Below, in pieces: positions 37,120-48,300 of a stretch of 64,000 nt of DNA. Every line of letters begins with the position of its first letter. The stretch's first letter is position 1. The notes below the pieces were generated by a model. That model ran no database searches, had not been told where the DNA came from, and worked only from the letters and a program-made list of their open reading frames with translations. This DNA comes from Latrodectus hesperus (Eukaryota > Arthropoda > Arachnida > Araneae > Theridiidae), in NCBI GenBank assembly GCA_037975125.1, contig CM075862.1:13607125-13671124 (forward strand). The letters are read 5' to 3'. A program made the position numbers and the translations under genes.

Positions 37120-37480
37120 TCAAAAATATTCAGAAACTGGGATCAGATGATTTGCTGATAGAGCCTACTTCCGACATTCAAGCAGTCATTCTGACAAAAA
37201 TGAACTTATTGCGTTAAATTGAAGTGACTGCTTCATCTCATGGCAACCTCATTTTTCTCGAGGTGTTATCTCGGCAAGGGATTTATTATATTCGCGGACG
37301 GAAGAGGTTCTGGAATATTTACAGAATCAGAAGGTCTGCAGAGTTAAACAAATTACAGTCATAAGAGAGGGTAAGATTATTGATATTAAGCATTTGATTC
37401 TGGCTTTTCTACACCAGAACCCTAGTACATATTACACGAATCGCTTTCCCCCAGCCAGAAGATATCACTGAAAAATCTTC
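37120..37480 (+). mobile_element. LINE ORF1 (gag-like) fragment
   Basis: The plus-strand frame includes SRGVISARDLLYSRTEEVLE, LQNQKVCRVKQITVIREGK and IKHLILAFLHQNPSTYYTNR. This is the RNA-binding region that precedes the zinc knuckles in ORF1 of X-element/Jockey-type LINEs. A stop (CGT TAA) and a frameshift precede it at about 37,215. The zinc knuckles themselves are not preserved. Confidence 0.75.
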
Positions 37481-38444
37481 ATTAGAAAGGTTTGTATAAG
37501 AATTTGGAGTATTCCTGTCAATGTGTGTTGTGTAAAAGGCATTTATAGCGCAAGCAAGGGATTCTTCACGTCCTGCAACGGTGGCATCTCCCTAAAGATG
37601 CATTCAAATGACACTCTTTGCAAGTTAATGGGGTTTTTAACATCTTATAGCATAACTACAAGTAAGGTGGGCAAAATTTAAATACAGAATTTCGATATTT
37701 TTTACAGATCCCGTCGTAGGGAAAATTTCAATTTCTGGGACCATTTCCCCAAACTCTAATTTAAACCTAAAAAGGGCTAAAGTAACTATTAGTCACATGT
37801 TGAGAAAGCCGACAAATACAACAAAATTTGATTTGTTTTTTATCATCAAAATATCTACAAAAAGCAATCAGTCTTCAAATATAGGTTGATGTTGGTCAAA
37901 GAATTTGATTATGAGGCATTATGTATAATTTTTAACTAACAATATTCATAATTATAATCTGTTCTCTTTCTATTTATCTTTAAAATTGCATTTAATGAAC
38001 GAAATGTATATGGTATTTAATATCATTGTGTGTAGATTATTATAATAAATAAAATCATCGTAGTTTATTATTTCATATATTTCAAGATAAAAATGGAAAA
38101 TAAATTAAAAAACGAGTGCTAAGAAGGGAAAATAAACGTAATAGTAATAATTTATTTAAGTTCTGGCAAAACTGTTTAAAATTATTTCCACTATCATAAA
38201 AATTACCAAATTCTTTTTCTTTAGAAGGTTAAAGTTGGATAAATCACTTCTTCTGTTTCATTATTCTTATATTTCTACTGTCAGATGCATTAAAGGAATA
38301 TTTTATTTTTTATTGAGAACTTAAATTTTTTTGTATCACAAATTTTATTTTAATTTTGTAAACTAAAATTCACTTATTAAATTTTATCGTAATCCATAAT
38401 AAAGTGCACAATGATGTTTTATTATATAATAAATCAAATTAATA
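37481..38444. other. AT-rich intergenic sequence, nothing recognised
   Basis: No supported gene or repeat between the LINE ORF1 piece and the mariner. Confidence 0.5.
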
Positions 38445-39696
38445 CGAGGGTCACTCTGAAATTTTTGAGATACAACTAGGTTTTTAAAGTTATACTTACA
38501 AAATTTTAGGTGTGTTCAAAGTAGTCTCCTCCAGCATCAATGCAGTTTTGTAGATGAATTTTCCACACATTAAATGCCTCAAGCCATTCATTTCTTCGAA
38601 TAGATGAAAAAATGCATTTATAGCCACATCAATCTCTTCTTCTGAATGAAAACGACGTCCACCTAAGTTCTTTTTTAGATTAAAGAATAACCAGAAGTCG
38701 CACATAGCTAGATCAGGTGAATACGGCGGATGTTCGATCACTTTAATTTGTTTTTGTTTAAGAAACTCAACTGTTAATCCGGCTGTATGTGAAGATGCAT
38801 TGTCATGGTGAAGCATTAGTCCCCTAACATTCAATTCTTGTAGAATTTCTGGAATGCATTTAGTGGTATACCAGTTTGCTGTTACTGTCTTCTGTCCTTC
38901 CAACTTGATGGCTTTGACCAATCCCGTACTTCTGAAGAAAACGGCATACATCACTTTTTTCAGTGCGCGTTGTTTTTTCACCATTGTCGGCCTGGGATCA
39001 TCTTCAAAGACCCATACTTTGCTTTCTTGACGTGTTGGAACGTCAAAAAACGGTAATGAACGTTTCATCACCCGTTACAATTTTAGAAATGATGCGGTGG
39101 CCACCATTATTCAGCATATTAAGAGTTTCTTTACTGATTCTGACACGCTCCTCTTTTTGATGCTCAGTTAGATTATGGGGAACCCAACGGCAAACTACTT
39201 TTTTCATATCTAATTCTTCATGAATGATTTTGTGTATGGCTGCGGATCTAGTGTTCCTTCTGTATCATTTGATAGGTACAGCGATTATCATCCATTAACA
39301 TTTTTCGTATGGCAGTCACATTATCCGGGATTACTGCCGATGGCGGCTTTCCTGTGTGTTCTTCATCCTGAAGAAAATTGCGACCTCTTCTAAATTCTCT
39401 AAATCATCTGAATACAGTAGCACAAGCTGGAGATTCATCACCAAATGCTAATTGCAACCGTTGAACGCATTCTTCTTGATTTAATCCTGCTTTGAAATCG
39501 TAGAAAATCATAGCGCGAAAATGTTCTCGCGTCAACTCCATTTTCTCTTCTGTTTAAAATTTATTCCACGCAAAACAAGTTGAAGTAAGTCTATAAAAAA
39601 TTATCTTCTGCGTTAAAATACTTTGTACTTTAAAATTAAACCGTTATTTTTATTTTGTAAATTCTCGTCTGCGCGTATCTCAAAAATTTCAGAGTA
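38445..39696 (-). mobile_element. Mariner element, copy A (broken transposase)
   Basis: The left terminal inverted repeat CGAGGGTCACTCTGAAATTT starts after TA at 38443-38444. The right repeat (GTATCTCAAAAATTTCAGAG) is intact inside, but its last roughly eight bases (expected CCCTCG) are lost. The minus-strand transposase begins [19 protein letters not shown] (about 39,541). It carries a TGG-to-TGA stop in the FREFR region, a frameshift shared with copy B near QKEH, and a one-base insertion after TGDETF. The remaining frame (39071-38496) has [11 protein letters not shown] and [16 protein letters not shown]. With the Asp of GDET this is the mariner D,D34D triad, 34 residues between the last two. 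Confidence 0.92.
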
Positions 39697-42264
39697 GATG
39701 TAATCGGGAAAAAATATTTTTGCGTTTTGAAAACTTGCATGATTTAATTAAAAAAAAACTTTCACGTTTTTATAGATTTTATTAAACACAGTAAAAAAGA
39801 TTATACATTTAAAGAATCTAAAGTTTGTTGTTCTGTAATTATAATTCATTTCTCAAACTGATGTTATTAAATAGATTTTTAATTAAAAAAACTATTTGAT
39901 AAGTCCTAAGTTTGAGTCATTAATTATGGGGATTTTTTAATGTCACTAAGTTCTCAAGGTTATTTAAATTATCAAGTGTGTCCAGTTGTAGTGGTTTAAA
40001 TCAAAACAGCCGTAAGTGCAATTAAAATTTAATTTTAAAGTTAAGTTACACACAATTACAAAATAGATACAAGAAATTAAAAATGGCGATAAAACACTTT
40101 GAATCCGAAAGCTTAACTGACAGTCTTTTCTTATGTCCGCTAGGAGCTCTTTCAGGCAGTTCGGAAGGAAGAGAGAGAGAGAGAAAAGTGCCACACACAC
40201 ACAAGTATCTTTTTTGTGAAATTATTTTCGTAAAATTTCTCTTTATTTATAGTTTTTTTTAAAATATGAACTTTTCATTGTGTTTATTTTGATTTTATGC
40301 CGTTGGGATTAGTGATTATAAAATATTACCGTTTTTTAAATTTCCTTATGAGCTTCTATCATTAAGAAAATCCCAATTTACACCTGTTAGAATTGCTGAC
40401 CATATTTTGAAAACAGTGTCATTCTCAGTTTGAAGGAATAAAATCAACAAATGTTACTAGTTTGACTGTGGTGCTCACTTTTAACAAAAAGAAATATATA
40501 AACTGTATTTAACTCGTTTGTATTTTATCTGTTATCATCAGTTAATGAGTTCGTATATAGTTGCCTCTTCAAATAGAAACTTAATTAGAGCTGGCATTAC
40601 TGATGCATTGGACTCAGAATAATCATTCTCCTCATAATTACTTTGTTTAGGAGCAGATAAAATTTTTAAATAACAACCAACATCGTCTGTAGATGTATAA
40701 AAAAAGCTATTACAGTCTTTCAACTTACACATACCATCCTCTACAAGTAATTTATCTTGTTTATAATTATTTAAAAGTTCCGTCATTTATTTCTCATGGT
40801 TGAGAATGTTACCATGAAAAAGAATTTTCCATTAAATTGGAATATTCTCAGCGAAATCGTATTTTTGCATTACAACCAGATAAAATATGTTTAGACAGAA
40901 TAAGTGATATAACAGCAGGCACATTATATCTGATATCTTAAAAAATATCTCCGATTCCTAGTTGTGAACCTAGTGCTCCAAGCTTCAATATTTAAAATAT
41001 CCTCGCTAACTTAATTGTTATTTTTAATTAAAACAATATATTCTTACTTTTCTTGAACAGTAACCTTGTTTAATATTCTATTCATGACTGATAGGGGAAT
41101 TTCTTTTCTGCTGCAAATTTATTGTTAATTTGATATGCGATAGAACAGTTTGAACATTCTTTTGTTTAAAAGGTTTGAGAGTAAAAAAGGATTGAGCGAT
41201 TATATTTAAAGGTTATATATGTGGGATTGAAAGCGCTACAAGAGGGCCATTCACATAAAGTTTGTTGCCTGACATAAAAACAGGAAGAAAGAAAACGACA
41301 AGGAGAGGAGAGTTGAAGACGTACAAATTGATTTTGGGCAATTACTAGCTTTGAATTATAACTAAGATGATGTTAGATTAGACTTTATGATTTGATATTC
41401 ATTTGTAAATATGTAAATAGTATTCTCTTGTTATTTCAAAAATCATTATTAAACAATTTAAACTTCATCTGTCATTATTTCCCATAATGAAACGACAGAA
41501 CCCACATATATAATCTCCGGCATTATTATCATCTTCTAGATACAAAATTTTTATAAAAGGAATAATAACATTGAAACAATTATATCTTTCCAGATTCCGA
41601 AAAACTTGAAAGTGCACTGAGAAAAGATTTATATTAAAAAATCTATATGAATTTATTAAAAATCTTGAAGAAAAAGTGTTTAAAAATTATGATTATATAA
41701 TAATCTAGATCATTAACCAGATTTATACATTTTTAATTATAAATATTCACTTTTGGAAATTCAGTTTTTTTGAAAGATAAATTTTAAATTTATAATGATA
41801 ATCCCTTATTATTATTAAAAGATATTCTTAACTCTAGAACATGAAATACTCAATCTAAATGAAATATTACAATGTGCAGTTTAAATGAAGTTCACAAATT
41901 TGCTTTTCAATCGAAATACATATTCAAAAGAATAATTTGTCGCATGTAGGTAAACATTAGCATTGATGAAATCAAATTTCACATCTTAACAGTAAGTTAC
42001 ACTAATCATATAGAAATAAAAAAATTATGGCTCAGATAATTGCTTATTGATTTTAAATGAATGTGAAAAGTCTATATAAATTCCCTTATTTCAAAATAAG
42101 GAAATATAAACATATAAATTTCAAGAAATTAAATTTTTAATGGATACTTTTAAGGCTGGCACAAGCACAGAATCTTCAATATACTTTCATCACAAGAAAC
42201 TGCAATCAATGAATCAATCAGAATTAGATTGATAGAAGATTGCTTACAATACAAAGTTTTTATT
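39697..42264. other. Intergenic sequence upstream of PWP1
   Basis: AT-rich, with (GA)n and (CA)n runs at about 40,168-40,201. Bases 41,220-41,520 are somewhat GC-richer and could be an old LTR. One short open frame (40538-40786, minus) is listed separately. Confidence 0.45.
40538..40786 (-). CDS. Short unrecognised open frame, possible exon or remnant
   Basis: It encodes 82 residues from ATG to stop with balanced composition (MTELLNNYKQDKLLVEDG, KLKDCNSFFYTSTDDVGC, FLFEEATIYELIN), unlike the AT-driven frames around it. No splice-supported extension or family could be found. It may be the last exon of a minus-strand gene or a pseudogene piece. Confidence 0.25.
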   Translation of the reverse strand: MTELLNNYKQDKLLVEDGMCKLKDCNSFFYTSTDDVGCYLKILSAPKQSNYEENDYSESNASVMPALIKFLFEEATIYELIN

Positions 42265-42270
42265 CACGTG
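42265..42270 (+). promoter_or_regulatory. CACGTG E-box upstream of PWP1
   Basis: A palindromic CACGTG lies 62 nt before the PWP1 ATG. Myc/Max-type factors bind this sequence in promoters of ribosome-biogenesis genes in animals. One hexamer can occur by chance, and I see no TATA box or clear initiator here. Confidence 0.35.
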
Positions 42271-42331
42271 TTCATATAGTAACTGTCTTTGTATAGTGTA
42301 ATTTAATTAGATCAACTTTATATTTTACGCT

Positions 42332-45300
42332 ATGAATTTTGTGCCTTGTTTAACTTGGGTGGAGAAAGGAATTGCAAAATCGTGTCCAGATAAAGTATAT
42401 TAGGATTTTCCTTTTTTCATTGAATTATTTAGTTATTAAGTATATTTAATTATTTTATGTTTCATTTCAGCTGCAGTTGACTCCGGAAGAACTGAAGAAC
42501 ATTATTCAGGAAACCAAAAAACTTTCTGAGTGAGTAAAATTTAATATTTAACCTGTAATCTAAGTTTGTTTGCATCATTTTATATTATATAAATGATATT
42601 GGTAAACTAATGTTAATTGAAAAAAACAAATGTACAATTTTGGCTGACAATCTCAGATTATGGAGACAATTGAATTGTTTCTTTTATTTGATTTTATTTA
42701 AAAATATGTGATCTGTGTTCTCGTGAATTCCAAACTTATGTTAAAAATGTACCTTAATTCTTAGGTAAACAACTTATTGTAATTTAACTGTTTCTTAAGT
42801 CCATTTTGCCTTAGACATGAATGTTTGTAATAATTCAAAATTAGTTATTCCAGTCAACTAAGTTCTTTAGTGAAAAAGTAATTACGAGGGTCACTCTGAA
42901 ATTTTTGAGATACAACTAGGTTTTTAAAGTTATACTTGCAAAATTTTAGATGTGTTCAAAGTAGTCTCCTCCAGTATCAATGCACTTTTATTGACGAATT
43001 TTCCACAGATTAAATGCCTCACGCCATTCATTTCTTCGAATAGATGAAAAAATTCATTTATAGCCATATCAATCTCTTCTTCTGAATGAAAATGACGTCC
43101 ACGTAAGTTCTTTTTAGATTAAAGAATAACCAAAAGTCGCACATAGCTAGATCAGGTGAATATGGTGGATGTTCGATCACTTTTATTTGTTTTTGTTTAA
43201 GAAACGCAACTGTTAATCCAGCTGTATGTGAAGATGCATTGTCATGGAGAAGCATTAGTCCCCTAACATTCAGTTCTTGTAGAATTTCTGGAAGACATTT
43301 AGTAGTATACCAGTTTGATGTTACTGTCTTCTGTCCTTCCAACTTGATGGCTTTAACCAATCCTGTACTTCTGAAGAAAACGGCATACATCACTTTTTTC
43401 AGTGTGCATTGTTTTTTCACAATTGTCGGCGTGGGATCATCTTCAAAGACCCATACTTTGCTTTCTTGACGTGTTGGAACGTCAAAAAGCGGTATGTACG
43501 TTTCATCACCCATTACAATTTTAGAAATGATGCGGTGGCCACCATTATTCAGCATATTAAGAGTTTCTTTACTGATTCTGACACGCTCCTCTTTTTGATG
43601 CTCAGTTAGATTATGGGGAGCCCAACGGCAAACTACTTTTTTCATATGTAATTCTTCATGAATGATTTTGTGTATGGCTGCGGATCCAATGTTCCTTCTG
43701 TATCATTTGATAGGTACAGCGATTATCATCCATTAACATTTTTTGTATGGCAGACACATTATCCGGGATTACTGCCGATGGCGGCTTTCCTGTGTGTTCT
43801 TCATCCTGAAGAAAATTGCGACCTTTTCTAAATTCTCTAAACCATCTGAATACAGTAGCACCAGCTGGAAATTCATCACCAAATGCTAATTGCAACCGTT
43901 GAACGCATTCTTCTTGATTTAATCCTGCTTTGAAATCGTAGAAAATCATAGCGCGAAAATGTTCTCTCGTCAACTCCATTTTCTCTTCTGTTTAAAATTT
44001 ATTCCATGCTAAACAAGTTGAAATAAGTCAGTAAAAAATCATCTTCTGTGTTAAAATACTTTGTACTTTAAAATTAAACTGTTATTTTTATTTTGTAAAT
44101 TCTCGTCTGCAAGTATCTCAAAAATTTCAGAGTAACCCTCGTAAGTGCTACTAAGTAAAACTAAACACTGACTTATTGTATAAAATTACGAAGTATGTAT
44201 ATATAACAATTGATTATTATAGCAACAAATATTCTGATCTGTTATTAATTAATAATAAATATTAGGAATTTTATAAAGTTCACAATATGATTCTGACTAG
44301 TAAAATATGTGGATATTATTTAAAAAATAACCTTTATTTGCCAATGTTAATTTTAAAAATGCTTAACTGTAAGTATGTTTTTCCTAATTTTCATATTTTT
44401 AAAATTGTGCTTATAAAATATGATATCAATGTTTATAATTTTTAAATTAAGTTGTTAATATTACTAAGCCGTATGAATATATGGGTGTTTATGTATTATT
44501 CTATCTATCATATAAGTGAAAAATTATATGCCTTGAAATAATATGATTTAGACCTTAGAAAAAAGTTTTGGCTAAATCCTATGAGTTGGTATGCATTCCA
44601 AATGTATCAAACCTAAGTCATTTATATTAAAATATTGAAGATAAATTACATTCCTTAAACAAAATAATGAATGACATTTTAGTTATGTTATTTAAAATCT
44701 ATTAAAAAGAAACCTTTTTTTGATAAAATAATAAGTTCACTGCATTCAATATTTCACTTAGACATTACCATAATACTATTTACATTATTAAATAAAAAAT
44801 CTATTTAATAACTATGTTGATGAGGGATTTTCTTATATGCCCTTGTTCTAAATATGTATTTAGTCATTTATTATTTTATTTTAAGTGGAGCTTCTTAATT
44901 TAATGTATAGTGAAATTGAAAATGACGAGCCATCTGATGAAGAGAATTCCAACGATGAAACATCAAATGCTGTAGAGGAATCTGAGAATTCAAATAAAGA
45001 TGAAGATGATTTTGATACAAGATATAATTTAAACACTTATGATGATGATGGTAAGAAATATTTAATGTTTCTAAATTTTCTCATTTCTTTTTAGTAAACA
45101 ATATCCATTGTAAACTCATGTATTAATGCTTAAATGTTTTTTTCAATGTAATACTTGTAATAAGCTTGTTATTAAAAATTTTAAATTTTATTTTTCTGTT
45201 AAAAGATTTTAATTCTAATTTTTATTAATTGTTTATATTTTTCCCTTTTTTTAACTAATTTTTTTAATGAACATTAAATTTTTTTAACAATGATATTTTA

Positions 45301-48300
45301 AGATATCTCTAAGCTATTTAATTAAATATTTATTAGTAAATAACACACTTCGATAACTATAAAAATTTCTGAACATATACATAACATCTAAACTAACTTT
45401 GGAATCAATATTTAGATTTAAAATAATTTGTTATGTATCAAAATAATTAATTTTTATGCAACAAGGATAAAGTGCTTTGTTGGAATTTAAAGTTATTTAA
45501 TATTTTTATTTGTTTTTTAATTTTAATGTTATGTTTTTATTCTTAATATATATCTGATTATTAATTTGCAAAAAGTTTACATTTTAAAGATTATTTAGTA
45601 GTTTTTCAATACATAATGAAGTATTTAAGAATTAAAATAAGTATTTAAGAATTAAAAGAAGTACATAATTATATCTACAGATATTAAGACATGCTTCTGA
45701 CACTGACATTGGAGATTGTATGGGTAACTGGTTCACCCTAATCAGTTTTATTAAAAATGAGCTACAAATTGTAAAAATTAATATTTTATTATAAATAATG
45801 ATTACACTATATAATTGGGAAACTACAAATTTTTTGTTAGACATTGAAGCTCTTCTGATCCATTATAATTGTCTTCCTTGATTATTTGGCCAAGTGCCCT
45901 GAAAAGCATTTGCATTGTTCTTGTCTTCTGAAGTTGTTCTTCTTGATTGTTCTTCTCTTTGAGAAATAATGCTTAGTTTTTAAGGAATTTTGTTTGTATA
46001 TAGCTTTGCAGAGTTCTTTTTTGATATCAGAATAACTATGGTATTTATTTTTTGATATTTTATATACAATGTAAACAAACATCAGACACCTGCTAGTTTT
46101 TTTAGCTGTAGAATGCGATACAGACATTTAATCTACGGTATCTATACTTCCTTTTGTTGCATTATAAAGCTGGATAGTTGGTTTGTTTCTAATCAGTTTT
46201 ATCAATCCCCAAGTTTGGAGAAGATATTTTCATTTTTGGTTTTCCTTTTGTTTGATTTTTGTTTTAAAAAATGTGCTTTCTCCTAATATAGGTTTGTTAT
46301 TTTCATCGCTATGCTCAAATTTATTATTATCACGAAAATTGTACCTGTCATTAGGTTCATCCTTACCAGGTTGATCAATATCTTTTGCAGAAGATTCTAC
46401 TTCATGTAATAGAGTCCATTTCATGTTTTTTATACTTTGCTAATTTACATTTTATGTCATTGTTTGAAATAAAATGCCAAACAAAAGTATGAAAACGCTC
46501 TGGAACATGAAGTTGAGTTGCAAAAAGAAGAAATTTTGAAGTAATACTGATTGCATCCCAATTCCGTATGAATTCAAAAGAACTCTTATTTCCAGTGAAG
46601 AAAGAATAGGCATTATTTAAAGGATGATTGATTACAGATAAATAGTATTTACAGACTTGTTGATTTTCTGAGCATATGATGACCTTATTTTCACTCCAAA
46701 GGATTAATCATTTAAATATTTGTTAAAACTGATCTTATAATTAATATCAAGTTATATAATTTCTCCTTTTCTTTGTTTGAAATATTACTAAATAAACTGA
46801 CAAAATAAGTAGGTTGTTGAAAAGATTTTCTAAGAAAGAAATCATGTTAGAAAACATCTCAATGTTATGTTCTTAATAAGTTGAATCACTACTTTTGTAA
46901 TTATAGAAATTCTGTAGCATGTGTATTTGTTACTGTTGTACTCTTGTTGTACTTGCTGTTGTATTTTTTACTGTGTTACTCTGTAGCATGTGTATGGACC
47001 CTATGTTTTCTAACTCATATGCTATCAAAACAAAAGAAAATTTGAAAAATTTGCCTCTCAAATGCATAATTGCTTTCTACTACTGGATTTATGGAAATAT
47101 ATTGGATAATCGTGATATTAAATTGGCCTACTTATGTTAGAAAAATAATGTGAGACTAAAGTAATGTAAATTGTGTAAAAATTTTTTTTATTTTGCAGTA
47201 ATATTTATTATAATGAATTGTATACGTCTGCTGCTATTAATGAGGCATGGATGTACGCCTTATGAGGATGAACTGCTCTTTAACAGCTTTTTCCTAATTT
47301 CAAATTACGATCTGTAGATAAATATATTACAGAAAAAAATGGATTATTTAACACTAAAATAATCTCTATTTGTTCTTTAATAATTTTTTCAAATGTTAAA
47401 TATCCACTTTATTGTTATATAAGTATTTAATTAATTAGTAATTACTTTTTTATGTATGAGTTTAACTTGTGAAATATAAGCCATTTGTCATATTGAGAAA
47501 ATATCACTTTTGAATCTTTAAATTATATAAATCCTGTGAAAACTAGAACCCTTTTGCTTCTAATATTATAAGTAGTAAAGCTATGAAATCATTTCAGTAA
47601 ATAATTGATCAAATATTTGACTTTAACTCATTCGCTGCCAGTAAAATTTATATATTCATCCTCAGAAGCCAAATATAATATCCCCTATTTTTAAAAATGC
47701 ACAAGAAATTGAAACACAAAATTTAAGAACCACTCATTAAAATATGAAAATAATGCTTCACTAACATGCCTCAAAAACCTTTTTGTTTGATTTCCAGAGC
47801 TGTACTAAAAATAAAGCATATCACTTGTTATAATCAATGTCACCCCAGATCATACAAGTTATCAGCATGTTGATACTTCAGGGCAATAGTGGCAGTGAAT
47901 GTGTTAATTGGTGCAATATTTATCAGTTTTATATTTTAGCTTATATTTTTATCTGATTAATAGCAATCATCATTGTATTACAAGAAAATTTTTTTGCTAG
48001 AATATTTTATTATGAAACTACAAATTTATGAATAACAGGATATTAATATTTTCAAAAATATTTAAATTCAATTTTTGTTTTGTTCCAATTGTTTGAGTAT
48101 TATTAAGTAAAATTAATTTTAATATTTTGTTCTTTAATTTTTCCTTAATTAATTTATTTGGATAAAAAAAGTTAATTTCTTCAATTAGTTAATTAAGGTA
48201 AAAATTTACCGTGCGGTTACCCTTGGTGACTTTTTGAAAATCTCGCGAAAAATTAGCTGCTGCAAAATCGCTGAAATTGTAAAAAATATTTAATACATTA

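Noticed and set aside
39964..40200. 78-codon minus-strand frame starting in a (GT)n and (CT)n run
   Set aside because: The N-terminus is microsatellite-coded and the rest has no family features. An untranslated exon cannot be excluded but nothing supports it.
43239..43609. Plus-strand frames of 66-76 codons inside the mariner copies
   Set aside because: Antisense shadows of the transposase on the minus strand.
44881..44910. Upstream acceptor sites for PWP1 exon 3 (TTTTAAG and TTTAAGTGGAG)
   Set aside because: Both put an in-frame stop directly after the junction with exon 2. The acceptor ending at 44910 keeps the frame open and the acidic linker intact.
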